This document shows positions 1-8,123 of a DNA stretch of 39,762 bases, one piece after another. This stretch comes from Ichthyobacteriaceae bacterium (GTDB taxonomy: Bacteria > Bacteroidota > Bacteroidia > Flavobacteriales > JADGDT01). Position 1 is the first letter of the stretch, and each line of letters begins with the position of its first letter. The notes beneath the pieces are model-generated. The model saw only the letters and a program-made list of their open reading frames with translations, ran no database searches and had not been told where the DNA came from. The stretch lies in the NCBI GenBank assembly GCA_016744755.1, contig JADGDT010000018.1:1-39762 (forward strand). The letters are read 5' to 3'. The position numbers were made by a program, and so were the translations under genes.

Positions 1-393
1 TTCGAAAGTTCGTGGAAAGTACTAAATGGCTCTACAAGATACGAGTGGCAGGATGTAAACGTATGGACACAGGTTTGTGATTACAGTCCAAGTGATGGAT
101 CACAAGATTTTGATGCTAAATTTGAAGACATGGATGGCGATAATGGCGACAACTGCCACTACGAGTACGTAGCACAACCACGAAAAGTACTAGTAAAAGA
201 AGAAAGTGATGGTTTACTTAATGAAAAAACACAAACTTATTTACAAGGAGCAGTTGCTGTGGAATGTAAAGAAGTAAATCATATACAAATGCTTGGGCAT
301 CCTGAGGTAATAGATCAATTAAATGAAGTGTTTGATGGTACGACTAACCCAACAACAGGAGACATAGGATTCTTTGAAATAAATGAAAGGTAG
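1..393 (+). CDS. C-terminal part of a hydrolase-like protein (5' end outside window)
   Basis: The frame is open from the first base of the window, so this is the last 130 residues of a longer protein. The visible part is acidic and ends with the segment VNHIQMLGHPEVIDQL about 30 residues before the stop. A His in the context NH-x-x-ML-x-HP followed by a helix is what the last catalytic His of an alpha/beta hydrolase (lipase/esterase) usually looks like, but the nucleophile elbow would lie upstream of the window, so the family is an inference. The stop TAG is two bases before the ATG of the lipoprotein gene at 396, so the two are almost certainly co-transcribed. An effector with its immunity lipoprotein, or an enzyme with a partner lipoprotein, are both possible. 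Confidence 0.6.
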   Translation, partial: FESSWKVLNGSTRYEWQDVNVWTQVCDYSPSDGSQDFDAKFEDMDGDNGDNCHYEYVAQPRKVLVKEESDGLLNEKTQTYLQGAVAVECKEVNHIQMLGHPEVIDQLNEVFDGTTNPTTGDIGFFEINER

Positions 394-395
394 CA

Positions 396-1592
396 ATGAA
401 AGCACTAATAACATTATCATTTAGTATTATGCTATCATGGGTATCTTGCGTAAAAGAGGATCCTGATATTATAAAAAACAGTGATGGAGTAGTAACATAT
501 AAAAAACCATTATGGCGTACAAGCATGACTGATAATGGTTGGATAACTTCTGCCTTTTCTGGAACTATATTAATTAATAACACTCAATATTATCAAGCAT
601 CTTTATCAGATGGGAATGGGTATATTTCTCTATTGGATTATAAAGGGAATATTTTATATTCTACAATCTATAGTGAATCAAAAACGTATAAAGTTAGGAG
701 AAAACCATATATATATGAAAATATACAATATTGTGATATGGGTAAAAATATAATTACGTTAAATCCGAATGAAGAAAAATATACTTTATTAGATACTCCT
801 CTTGATAATTGTACATTCTTGGGAGGGATAAATAATGAAATTTTTATCACTAATTTTACATGGGGTGATGTTATTGACCCAGTAATCTATAATTTGGATA
901 ACAATACTTCAAAGCAAGATGGTTTTATAGATTATTTTATAAAAAAAGATCGACACATAGATGAAATAGAAGCATTTGCTAATAAGTACTTATTAATAAC
1001 AACAAAAAACAGAGAACCTACGACTCCCGGTGTAATAAGAGATTATTTTGTTTCAATATATGACTATCAAAATAAAATGTTCATTATAGAAGAAGTGGAG
1101 GTAGATGGTTTGTCACGACAGCCGGTACTTGGAGAAGGTTTAATATATTTTGAAATAGACCAAATGGTATGGGCTATAAGTATAGATAATAAAAATATAG
1201 AATGGAAAACTACAAAGAAAACACAAGATTATTATGCCGGTTACTATTATAACGGAGTTGTTGTTTATAGTAACTTTGATGATTATATCTACGGCTACCA
1301 TGCAGAAACTGGCCAAGAGCTATGGAAAATTTCAGGTTCTGGAAATGGCACAAAACAATTTAAAGAGCTAAACGGTATATTGTATTACAGAAATGGAGGT
1401 AATGCTACATTGGAAGCACTAGATCCACTAGAAGGTAAATTGGTATGGCAAATAGAATGCCCCGACACCAAATTTGATAGAGGTGCATTTTTTAAAGATG
1501 AAATTGTAGTAATACCAGGCAATAATGGTGAAAAAGGTAAGATTATAGCTCCTGCATATCTTGCTACATTTGGATATGAGGCAGAAAGGTAA
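396..1592 (+). CDS. Probable surface lipoprotein with PQQ-type beta-propeller
   Basis: 398 residues. The N-terminus is a lipoprotein signal peptide: a short hydrophobic stretch ending WVSC at residues 15-18. Tryptophan at -3 makes the lipobox imperfect. The residues after the cysteine, VKED, resemble the K-(D/E)2 lipoprotein export signal that sends Bacteroidota lipoproteins to the cell surface. The rest is beta-rich, with two late repeats of the PQQ/WD-like form (YGYHAETGQELWKI near 305 and LEALDPLEGKLVWQI near 345), so a PQQ-like propeller is likely. No redox cofactor residues can be claimed; such propellers often serve as binding scaffolds. The start ATG lies two bases after the previous stop. 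The IS91-type remnant begins just after its own stop. Confidence 0.75.
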   Translation: MKALITLSFSIMLSWVSCVKEDPDIIKNSDGVVTYKKPLWRTSMTDNGWITSAFSGTILINNTQYYQASLSDGNGYISLLDYKGNILYSTIYSESKTYKVRRKPYIYENIQYCDMGKNIITLNPNEEKYTLLDTPLDNCTFLGGINNEIFITNFTWGDVIDPVIYNLDNNTSKQDGFIDYFIKKDRHIDEIEAFANKYLLITTKNREPTTPGVIRDYFVSIYDYQNKMFIIEEVEVDGLSRQPVLGEGLIYFEIDQMVWAISIDNKNIEWKTTKKTQDYYAGYYYNGVVVYSNFDDYIYGYHAETGQELWKISGSGNGTKQFKELNGILYYRNGGNATLEALDPLEGKLVWQIECPDTKFDRGAFFKDEIVVIPGNNGEKGKIIAPAYLATFGYEAER

Positions 1593-1855
1593 TTAAAAAT
1601 AACGAACACCAATAAATAGGAATATGAGCGGTCTGCAAGACCCAGCGATGAGTCTAGTGTTGAACTACATCCGTGCATTCTGCTATGTACCTATTGAAGG
1701 GTTTAGTAGTTTTACTTATGAATTTGAAACTTTATGAAGAGATAAATAGCTTTGACTGCTAAATTTTACGAGTATATTTTAGTTGAAATTGTTAATCCAA
1801 TATACAATATTATTTTTTCTGCTTATTCTCCCAATATTTTAGACAATATAAATCC

Positions 1856-1877
1856 AAGCCTTATGAAAATAAGGCTT
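1856..1877. terminator. 9-bp hairpin just past the fused recombinase gene
   Basis: AAGCCTTAT (1856-1864) pairs perfectly with ATAAGGCTT (1869-1877) around a GAAA loop. TTTTA follows on the plus strand. It sits 17 bases beyond the stop of the minus-strand fused gene, so it may be a terminator or a subterminal palindrome of the IS91-type element. Confidence 0.5.
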
Positions 1878-1893
1878 TTATAGTTCTGTAATA

Positions 1894-2979
1894 TTACTGT
1901 AACTTAGATAATAGTATCGATGGCAAATGACCTGGTGGTGCCCTGTTTCGGGGTATTTCTCGTATAATATGCATCCTGCCTTTTTTACATTTCTGGCATA
2001 GACCAATATCAAAACCTGTAAGTCTTTTTATACGCTCTGTGGGAGTTTCCTTTTTTTTGGATTCAATTAATTCATCTATATCAGGTTTATGCTCTGCTTC
2101 AAACTGTAATTCTAAATTACGTTTTGTGGTATGATTGTAAATACCATAACGTCTTATTCGTACAAAACGTTTGGGAAAAACATGAAGACAGAATCGCTTT
2201 AAAAATTTAACTCCTTCTTCGAGTAAATGAGTTGCATAAGTATGTCGTAATGAATGGAGGTTTACTTCTTTTGTAATAGATGTTTTCTTTAAGTTTTCTC
2301 GCATTACCCACGATAGTCCCCTAATACTATATTGACTATCTAACTGTTTACCATTGAATAACCAAATATGTGGATTTTCTGCTTTTAAATACTTTTTCAA
2401 TCCATATGACATGGTTGGTGATAGAGGTAATATTCTATCTTTCTTATACTTGCTTTGGCGAATATGTATTGTCATACGCTCAAAATCAACATCAGATATT
2501 TTAAGATTTATAACTTCTTGTCCTCGTAAACCTGCTGAATATATTAAAGTTAAAACTATACGTTGCTTTAGTAGTGACGGTGCCAAAAACAACTCTCTAA
2601 GTTCTTTACGATTTAGAATAATAGGTAGTTTGGTCTCTCGTTTTAAGCTAGGTAATGCTATTGCATTTTTATTCATACCTAGTAGTCGATAATAATAGCG
2701 GAGACCATAAACCATATGCTTAAAACTACTACGTGAAGGAGATTTTGGATCGCGAGCTAGAGATACCAAATACTCATTAATCTCATCTTCACTTACTTGT
2801 TCTGGTAGCCTTTTAAAATGGAGTACAAACAAAGCTATGCGTCTTCCATAATTACTTAAGGTACTTTCACTTTGTCTTCGTAAAGTAACTTGTTGTGATA
2901 ATTTCACAAGTACTTTTTTGAAACCAGGAACTACAATAATTGCCCGTTCCAAAATGGTTGGAGAGATTCTATTTCTCAT
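1894..2979 (-). pseudogene. Fused tyrosine recombinase / Y2 (IS91) transposase tail
   Basis: This 361-residue frame is a chimera. Residues 1-257 are a tyrosine recombinase: SAM-like core-binding domain about 25-105, catalytic domain from about 115, with Arg I in GLRGQEV (R152), a Lys in the SKYKKDR beta-hairpin and HSLRHTYATHL (H242, R245). After EEGV at 254-257 the sequence switches without a stop to KFLKRFCLHVFPKRFVRIR, a conserved segment of the IS91 Y2 transposase, and ends with CQKCKKGRM (327-335), that family's zinc-ribbon tail. The second catalytic His/Trp and the Tyr nucleophile of the recombinase are missing, as are the HUH and Tyr motifs of the transposase, so neither enzyme can work. 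An in-frame deletion between two adjacent genes explains it; the junction lies near 2208. Confidence 0.85.
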
Positions 2980-3310
2980 ATCTGTATCTTTTAAAATTAG
3001 TATTACAGATATAGTAGACTATTTTTTTTGAATTCACTACTTTTGAACTAGAGATGAGCTAGCCGCCGTTGGCGGATTTAGTTCAACAATGTATAAAAAC
3101 AATAAGGGTTTTAGTTCTTAACCCAAAGTTCAGTCCATTTTACAAAGTCCGCCAAATTTAAAATTTTGCGGATTGTTTTTTGAAAGAAAAATTGCAAATT
3201 TGGCTAAGTGATAAACTGAATATTAAGCACTTTTTTAATCCCTTACGATTCTTACACCAACCGATACTCGCCATTTTCGGTATAACAAATAAGTTTATGC
3301 CACTGGTTAA
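2980..3310. other. Gene-free stretch between IS91 remnant and repeat copy A
   Basis: No coding frame of note. It holds the right-end palindrome of the IS91-type element (3043-3086) and a hairpin TCCGCCAAATTT / AAATTTTGCGGA at 3148-3172 followed by TTGTTTTTT. That hairpin looks like a terminator for plus-strand transcription and could be the original end of the transcript from 396-1592, now separated from it by the insertion. Confidence 0.4.
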
Positions 3311-3315
3311 TATTA

Positions 3316-3577
3316 TGGTTCTACTGTTATTTTAATGGTTCTATACTCATTTGTATGGATTTTCTAATTTAGAATACCGTCATGTTGAGCGTGGTTGGTG
3401 AGCGTAGTCGAATCATAATTTCCTTTGTGCAACAAAAGGAGATACAGCTCGCCTTGACTGTCTAGGCAGGTCGAAACATCTATAGCTACAGTGATAACAT
3501 GATGTGAACTATTTTGGAATAGACCTTTCGGCTTCGCTCAAGGTGACGATTGTTCCACTAAATTAGTGGTAGAACCA
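3316..3577 (+). repeat. L/R miniature element, copy A
   Basis: The left end has two tandem starts: TGGTTCTACTGTTATTTTAA at 3316 and TGGTTCTATACTCATTTGTA at 3336. The right end, read on the minus strand, is TGGTTCTACCACTAATTTAG. The interior is a diverged homologue of copy B (29111-29477): both share TAATTTAGAATA, CGTCAT-x-TTGAGC, TTTCCTTTGT, CAACAAAAGGA, ATCTATAGC-x-ACAGTGAT, ATAGACCTTTCG and CAAGGTGACGATTGTTCCAC in the same order. No clean target duplication is visible (flanks ATATTA and ATTATA). The GTCAT-TTGAGC / TCGAA units belong to a repeat type common between genes in this phylum. Confidence 0.65.
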
Positions 3578-3647
3578 ATTATATTTACTCTAGATCAATC
3601 AATTAATTTTTGATGTTTTTTTCACTTAAAATAAAAGTTTGAATAAA

Positions 3648-4223
3648 CTACTTATAAAAATTCTCTTCATCTATAAAATTCCAAATACCTTCGGGGAGTA
3701 ATGGACTAATATTTTTACCTTCTTTAATTCCTTTACGAATATTTGTTGCAGAAATATCCATCAAAGGAGCATCCTTTATTATAGTCACATTTTTGTGATT
3801 GGAATACTCTGAATTACCAGAATTAGGTCTTGGGTAAACAAACAACTTATGAGTAGATATTATGTTTTCGTGATTTTTCCACTTATGGAAATTATCTAAA
3901 TTATCTTCTCCCATAATTAACGAAAACTCATGCATAGAATACTTCTCTTGCAAGACAGCTAGTGTTTTGTATGTATAATTTGGCTGAGATAAATGAAACT
4001 CAATATCTGTGGCTCTTAACTTAGGATAATTTACTATTGCCTTGTTTACAATATCTAACCTGTGATAATCGTTGAGCAAAGTACTTTTCTTTTTGAAAGG
4101 ATTGTGAGGAGTAACAACAAACCACACCTGATTTAGGTCGCTATTCTCGACCATGTGATTGGCAATAATCATATGCCCAACATGAATTGGATTGAATGTT
4201 CCGAAATATAACCCTATCAACAT
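3648..4223 (-). CDS. nadD: Nicotinate-nucleotide adenylyltransferase
   Basis: Transfers AMP from ATP to nicotinate mononucleotide, giving deamido-NAD in cytoplasmic NAD synthesis. The 191 residues match the usual family length. The nucleotidyltransferase signature GTFNPIHVGH is at residues 8-17 and the C-terminal ATP-site motif ISATNIRKG is near 158-166 (consensus ISSTxIR). It is the last gene of the minus-strand yicC-gmk-nadD cluster; only three bases separate it from the gmk stop, so it is translated from the same message. No clear terminator follows. Confidence 0.95.
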   Translation of the reverse strand: MLIGLYFGTFNPIHVGHMIIANHMVENSDLNQVWFVVTPHNPFKKKSTLLNDYHRLDIVNKAIVNYPKLRATDIEFHLSQPNYTYKTLAVLQEKYSMHEFSLIMGEDNLDNFHKWKNHENIISTHKLFVYPRPNSGNSEYSNHKNVTIIKDAPLMDISATNIRKGIKEGKNISPLLPEGIWNFIDEENFYK

Positions 4224-4226
4224 AAA

Positions 4227-4799
4227 CTACTTTTCTAAGAATTTAATTAATAATTGCTCTGCTTCGTCTTGTGCTACCTCAAGTACATCATTGTACAAAG
4301 TGTAATCAAATTTTTCGGCATACTGAATTTCTTCTTCGGCCTTGGCAACTCTCATTGCAATTTTCTCTGGTGTTTCGGTTGCTCTACCCACTAGTCTTTT
4401 CTTTAATTCTGCCACACTTGGTGGCTGAACAAAAATAGCTAAAGTATTATCGGGATACTGTTTCTTTATGTTTAACCCACCAATAACATCAATATCGAAA
4501 ATAACATGTTTTCCTGAATCCCAAATTCTTTGAATCTCACTTTTGAGTGTTCCATAGAAATTATTTGTATAAACCTCTTCCCATTCTACAAATTCATCTC
4601 TTTCAATTTTATTTCTGAAATCTTCTAGAGATATAAAATGATAATCCTTTGCATTAATTTCGTTTGGTCTAGGTTCTCTAGATGCGGCAGAAATTGAAAA
4701 CTCAAGATCTAAATCTCTAGATAATAAATTCTTTACTATAGTTGTTTTTCCTGAACCTGATGGTGCCGAGAAAACTATAAGCTTACCTTGTTTGGACAT
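4227..4799 (-). CDS. gmk: Guanylate kinase
   Basis: Phosphorylates GMP to GDP with ATP in the cytoplasm. The 190-residue protein has the P-loop APSGSGKT at 12-19, the GMP-binding segment SREPRPNEINAKDYHFIS near 41-58 (guanylate kinases usually have SR-x-PR-x-GE-x-x-G-x-DY-x-F), and VIFDIDVIGGLNIKKQYP near 99-116. It lies between yicC and nadD, with a 38-base gap to yicC and a 3-base gap to nadD. This order is common in Bacteroidota. Confidence 0.96.
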   Translation of the reverse strand: MSKQGKLIVFSAPSGSGKTTIVKNLLSRDLDLEFSISAASREPRPNEINAKDYHFISLEDFRNKIERDEFVEWEEVYTNNFYGTLKSEIQRIWDSGKHVIFDIDVIGGLNIKKQYPDNTLAIFVQPPSVAELKKRLVGRATETPEKIAMRVAKAEEEIQYAEKFDYTLYNDVLEVAQDEAEQLLIKFLEK

Positions 4800-4803
4800 A
4801 TAA

Positions 4804-4830
4804 AACGGGTTGCGGGTTACGAGTTACGGG
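4804..4830. repeat. Short GGGTTACG-type tandem repeat between gmk and yicC
   Basis: The gap contains GGGTTGCGGGTTACGAGTTA and continues with CGGGTTT, that is, several degenerate 7-base units of GGTTACG type. Such low-complexity units are frequent between Bacteroidota genes. It lies inside the yicC-gmk operon and is not expected to end transcription. Confidence 0.5.
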
Positions 4831-4837
4831 TTTAAAA

Positions 4838-5698
4838 TTAAAGAGCGTTTAGCACTTGTTCTTTTATTTTTTCAAGTTCATCTTTCATCTGCACTACAAT
4901 ACGTTGCATCTGCGAATGGTTAGATTTTGAACCTAATGTATTTATTTCACGACCAATTTCCTGAGAAATAAACCCTAATTTCTTTCCTTTAGACTCTCCG
5001 CCTTCTAACTCTTCCTTAAAATATTTAAGGTGATATTCAAGTCTTACTTTCTCTTCTGTAACATCTAGCTTTTCTAGATAAAAAATCATCTCTTGCTCAA
5101 AACGGTTTTCATCTACATTTACTTTAAGATCATCAATATTCTTAGCAATCCTTTCCCTAACAGTAATAATACGCTCTTCTTCGTATTGTGGAATCTCTGT
5201 TAATAATTGAGCTATATTATTAATACGCAAAGTTAGTTCGTTGAATAACGATACTCCCTCTTCTTCACGATAAGTAACTAAGTTTGCAATGGCTTCTTTG
5301 ACTAATTCAGAAACTTCGTCCCATTCTTCGTCTCCTAATTCTTCGCGTTGAGTTTTTACAGTATCAGGCATTTTTACAGCCATAGCAAGGTAATCTTGTT
5401 CTGGAGCATCTCCATAAACTTTCTTTAAACCTGCAATGTAACCTTCTATTATTTGAGTATTAACTGTATAAGGAGAATCGCTACCTGTAATTTCGGCAAA
5501 TAAATTAAATTCAACTTTTCCACGCTGTACTGATTTTGCAAGTAGAGTACGAATATCAAGTTCTTTTGATCTGTAAAACGAAGGAACTCTAACGTTCAAA
5601 TCTAATTGCTTACTATTAAGTGATTTAATTTCTATTGTTAGTTTTTTATTTGGAATTTGCTTTACAGCTCTACCAAACCCAGTCATGGAAAGTATCAT
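4838..5698 (-). CDS. yicC: YicC/YloC family endoribonuclease
   Basis: 286 residues, the normal length for the YicC family, recently described as ribonucleases acting on RNA in the cytoplasm. The diagnostic start MILSMTGFGRA, the NVRVPSFYR segment near 35-43 and the C-terminal EKVRLEYHLKYFKEELEGGESKGKKLGFISQEIGREINTLGSKSNHSQMQRIVVQMKDELEKIKEQ region (about 216-280) are all present, the last split by no gap and rich in the conserved GKKLGFxxQE-REINTxGSKS pattern. It is the first gene of the minus-strand cluster with gmk and nadD. A TAAATTTG box lies about 25 bases upstream of the start. Confidence 0.92.
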   Translation of the reverse strand: MILSMTGFGRAVKQIPNKKLTIEIKSLNSKQLDLNVRVPSFYRSKELDIRTLLAKSVQRGKVEFNLFAEITGSDSPYTVNTQIIEGYIAGLKKVYGDAPEQDYLAMAVKMPDTVKTQREELGDEEWDEVSELVKEAIANLVTYREEEGVSLFNELTLRINNIAQLLTEIPQYEEERIITVRERIAKNIDDLKVNVDENRFEQEMIFYLEKLDVTEEKVRLEYHLKYFKEELEGGESKGKKLGFISQEIGREINTLGSKSNHSQMQRIVVQMKDELEKIKEQVLNAL

Positions 5699-5720
5699 AT
5701 TTCTATTTTTTAGAATTGTG

Positions 5721-5728
5721 CAAATTTA
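5721..5728 (-). promoter_or_regulatory. Candidate -7 box for yicC-gmk-nadD
   Basis: TAAATTTG on the minus strand, 23 bases before the yicC start, fits the Bacteroidota -7 consensus TAnnTTTG. I find no good TTTG at the expected distance upstream. Confidence 0.4.
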
Positions 5729-5902
5729 ATCAACTTATATTTATTAGCTAATTTTAAAATATAATATCTATTCAAAAATAAAGTCTTATAATTATGAAAC
5801 TGTAAAGACTTAAAATACTGAGATTTAGAAAATAAAACCTAAATTTGCATTCTAAATTTCAAAAAGTAGTAAATGTACATTTTACACTTAGTAAATTAAT
5901 TG

Positions 5903-5910
5903 TATATTTG
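5903..5910 (+). promoter_or_regulatory. Candidate -7 box for fba
   Basis: TATATTTG fits TAnnTTTG. A TTTA, rather than TTTG, sits 18 bases upstream. The fba ATG is 45 bases downstream. Another TAAATTTG at 5840-5847 is a weaker alternative. Confidence 0.45.
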
Positions 5911-5954
5911 TCGAGATTTAAACGGAAATATTTTTAATAATTTATAAAACTGTC

Positions 5955-7022
5955 ATGGGTTACAATATCAAACCAGGAGTAGCAACAGGAAAAGAGGTTC
6001 AAGAACTTTTCAAATTAGCAAAAGATAAAGGATTTGCCTTACCAGCTGTAAACGTAATTGGAACAAACTCTATGAACGCTGTTATGGAAACAGCTAGAGA
6101 CCTTAATTCTCCAGTAATTGTACAATTCTCTAACGGAGGAGCTGTATTTAATGCAGGAAAAGGTTTATCAAACGAAGGACAAAAAGCTGCTGTTTTAGGT
6201 GGTGTTTCTGGAGCTTTACACATTCATAAATTAGCAGAGGCTTATGGAGTTCCTGTAATTATGCACACAGATCACGCTGCAAAAAAATTACTCCCTTGGA
6301 TTGACGGGTTACTTGATGCTAGTGAGGTTCACTTCGCTGCAACAGGAAAACCATTATATTCTTCTCACATGCTAGATCTTTCTGAAGAGCCTATAGAAGA
6401 AAATATTGCAATTTGTAAAACTTACCTTGAGCGTATGAGCAAAATGGGTATGACTTTAGAAATTGAATTAGGTATTACTGGAGGAGAAGAAGATGGTGTT
6501 GACAACTCTGATGTTGACGAGTCTAAATTATACACTCAACCAGAAGAAGTAGCTTATGCTTACGAAGAATTATTGAAAGTTAGTCCTAACTTTACAATTG
6601 CTGCATCTTTCGGTAATGTACACGGTGTTTACAAACCAGGTAACGTAAAACTTACTCCAAAAATTCTTGATAACTCTCAGAAATATATCTCTGAAAAATA
6701 TGATGTAGCTGCAAACACAGTGGACTTTGTATTCCACGGTGGTTCTGGATCTACTGTTGAAGAGATTAGAGAAGCTATTGGTTACGGTGTTATTAAAATG
6801 AACATCGATACTGATATGCAATATGCTATGATGAGTGGTGTTAGAGATTATTTTGATGAGAAGAAGGAATATATCCAATCTCAAATTGGTAGTCCTGATG
6901 GAGCTGATTCTCCTAACAAAAAATATTACGACCCACGTGTTTGGATGCGTAAAGGTGAAGAAGCTTTCAAAACAAGATTGAAGCAAGCATTTGAAGATTT
7001 AAATGCAATTGATACTCTTTAA
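5955..7022 (+). CDS. fba: Class II fructose-bisphosphate aldolase
   Basis: Zinc-dependent cleavage of fructose 1,6-bisphosphate to glyceraldehyde 3-phosphate and dihydroxyacetone phosphate in glycolysis, and the reverse reaction in gluconeogenesis. The 355 residues match the class IIA (E. coli FbaA-like) length. Visible motifs are the metal-site HTDHAAKKLLPWIDGLLDA (about 105-123), ELGITGGEEDG (about 172-182), NVHGVYKPGN (metal His, near 220), VFHGGSGS (metal His and phosphate loop, near 260) and MNIDTDMQYA (near 282). It is monocistronic: its own promoter box lies upstream and a strong terminator downstream. Codon use is regular, as expected of a highly expressed gene. Confidence 0.96.
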   Translation: MGYNIKPGVATGKEVQELFKLAKDKGFALPAVNVIGTNSMNAVMETARDLNSPVIVQFSNGGAVFNAGKGLSNEGQKAAVLGGVSGALHIHKLAEAYGVPVIMHTDHAAKKLLPWIDGLLDASEVHFAATGKPLYSSHMLDLSEEPIEENIAICKTYLERMSKMGMTLEIELGITGGEEDGVDNSDVDESKLYTQPEEVAYAYEELLKVSPNFTIAASFGNVHGVYKPGNVKLTPKILDNSQKYISEKYDVAANTVDFVFHGGSGSTVEEIREAIGYGVIKMNIDTDMQYAMMSGVRDYFDEKKEYIQSQIGSPDGADSPNKKYYDPRVWMRKGEEAFKTRLKQAFEDLNAIDTL

Positions 7023-7047
7023 TTTTAGAGTTGAATAAACAACACTA

Positions 7048-7080
7048 AGGTTGCTTCATATTTGAGGCAACCTTTTTTTT
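7048..7080 (+). terminator. Rho-independent terminator of fba
   Basis: AGGTTGCTTC (7048-7057) pairs with GAGGCAACCT (7064-7073), one mismatch, 6-base loop, then a run of T from 7072. Confidence 0.9.
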
Positions 7081-7264
7081 TATTAGTACATAATAAACTG
7101 AGTCTAAAACTAAATATTCAATTAATTTTGCCCTTCCCTAAACGGTAATCCATAGAAAATTTAACACTCTTTATCTCTTTATAATTTTTAGATAAGCCAA
7201 AAAAAAATACCATGTATTTTTATTAGATTAGCCTATAGTTGGCTTTCACTAAAAAACATAACAT

Positions 7265-8080
7265 ATGAGAAGCATATTAATCCTATTTTTTACAAGTATA
7301 TATTTAATTAGCTGTGGGAATCATGAACTAAATCAAGATCAAATTCCAAAACACGAAACTTTTAAAATAGAATCAAAACAAGTTGGAGAAACAAGAATAA
7401 TAAATGTTTGGACACCATCTTCATACCAAAATGGCAACGAAAAATATCCTGTTTTGTATATGGCTGACGGAGGTATAAAAGAAGATTTTTCACACATAGC
7501 AAATACCATTTCAAAACTGATAGCTGATAAAGGTATTCCACCTATTATTCTTATTGGAATTGAAAATACAGAAAGGGGTCGTGATTTAACAGGTTTTTCT
7601 GAATCGGAATATGATGCTCAGTATTGTCCATTGACAGATGGAGCAAAAAACTTCCGAGAATTTATAACCCAAGAATTAATGCCAAAGATAAATAGCAAGT
7701 ATAGAACTTCTAATAAGAAAGGAATTATAGGAGAATCGTTGTCAGGACTATTTGTAATGGAAACTTTTATGCAACATCCTGAATCTTTTGATTTTTACAT
7801 AGCTTTTGACCCTTCTTTATGGTGGAATGACCATTATTTAGTTAGAAATTCTAATGACCTATTTGTGAAATTTCCTGATAAAGAAATTAAACTTTGGTTT
7901 GCAGGTTCAAGTGCTGAAGATATTTCGAAATATACAAATGAATTGAACCATGTTTTGGAAAATAAAGCACCCAATAAACTAAAATGGAAATATTCATACG
8001 AGCCAAAAGAGAAACATAATACTATTTTTAGAGCAACAAAAGAAAAGGCTTTAATGTGGATATTGAATGACCAAAAATAA
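7265..8080 (+). CDS. Esterase-D-type alpha/beta hydrolase lipoprotein
   Basis: 271 residues with a clean lipoprotein signal peptide, lipobox LISC at residues 14-17, so it is anchored to a membrane facing the periplasm or surface. The catalytic region follows the putative esterase family (COG2819, related to enterochelin esterase): YPVLYMADGG near 60, then GESLSGLFV with the nucleophile Ser158, FDPSLWWND near 180, and a late EKHNTIFR carrying the likely catalytic His. Substrate is unknown; relatives cleave carboxyl esters such as siderophore or sugar esters. It has a 240-base upstream gap of its own and is separated from the debranching enzyme by 43 bases, so a shared transcript is possible. 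Confidence 0.85.
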   Translation: MRSILILFFTSIYLISCGNHELNQDQIPKHETFKIESKQVGETRIINVWTPSSYQNGNEKYPVLYMADGGIKEDFSHIANTISKLIADKGIPPIILIGIENTERGRDLTGFSESEYDAQYCPLTDGAKNFREFITQELMPKINSKYRTSNKKGIIGESLSGLFVMETFMQHPESFDFYIAFDPSLWWNDHYLVRNSNDLFVKFPDKEIKLWFAGSSAEDISKYTNELNHVLENKAPNKLKWKYSYEPKEKHNTIFRATKEKALMWILNDQK

Positions 8081-8123
8081 AAATACCAACAATAGATATT
8101 GTTACAAGTAATAGATAAACATT

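Larger units (their letters stand above)
1600..3110 (-). mobile_element. Decayed IS91-type element (tyrosine recombinase / Y2 transposase)
   Basis: The element is defined by the fused recombinase-transposase gene at 1894-2979 and by features on either side. A 15-base inverted pair (TGTTGAACTACATCC at 1658-1672 and GGATTTAGTTCAACA at 3074-3088, 14/15 complementary) brackets the gene. Each end also has short hairpins: GGTCT-GCA-AGACC at 1630-1642 on one side, and CCGCC-GTT-GGCGG at 3063-3075 inside TTGAACTA...TAGTTCAA (3043-3086) on the other. IS91-family elements carry subterminal palindromes acting as origin and terminator of rolling-circle transfer, which fits. The exact borders are not resolved; the coordinates given are approximate outer limits. 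Confidence 0.6.

Noticed and set aside
344-583. Minus-strand frame of 79 codons opposite the lipoprotein gene
   Set aside because: It overlaps two convincing plus-strand genes and shows no family features; it is a shadow frame.
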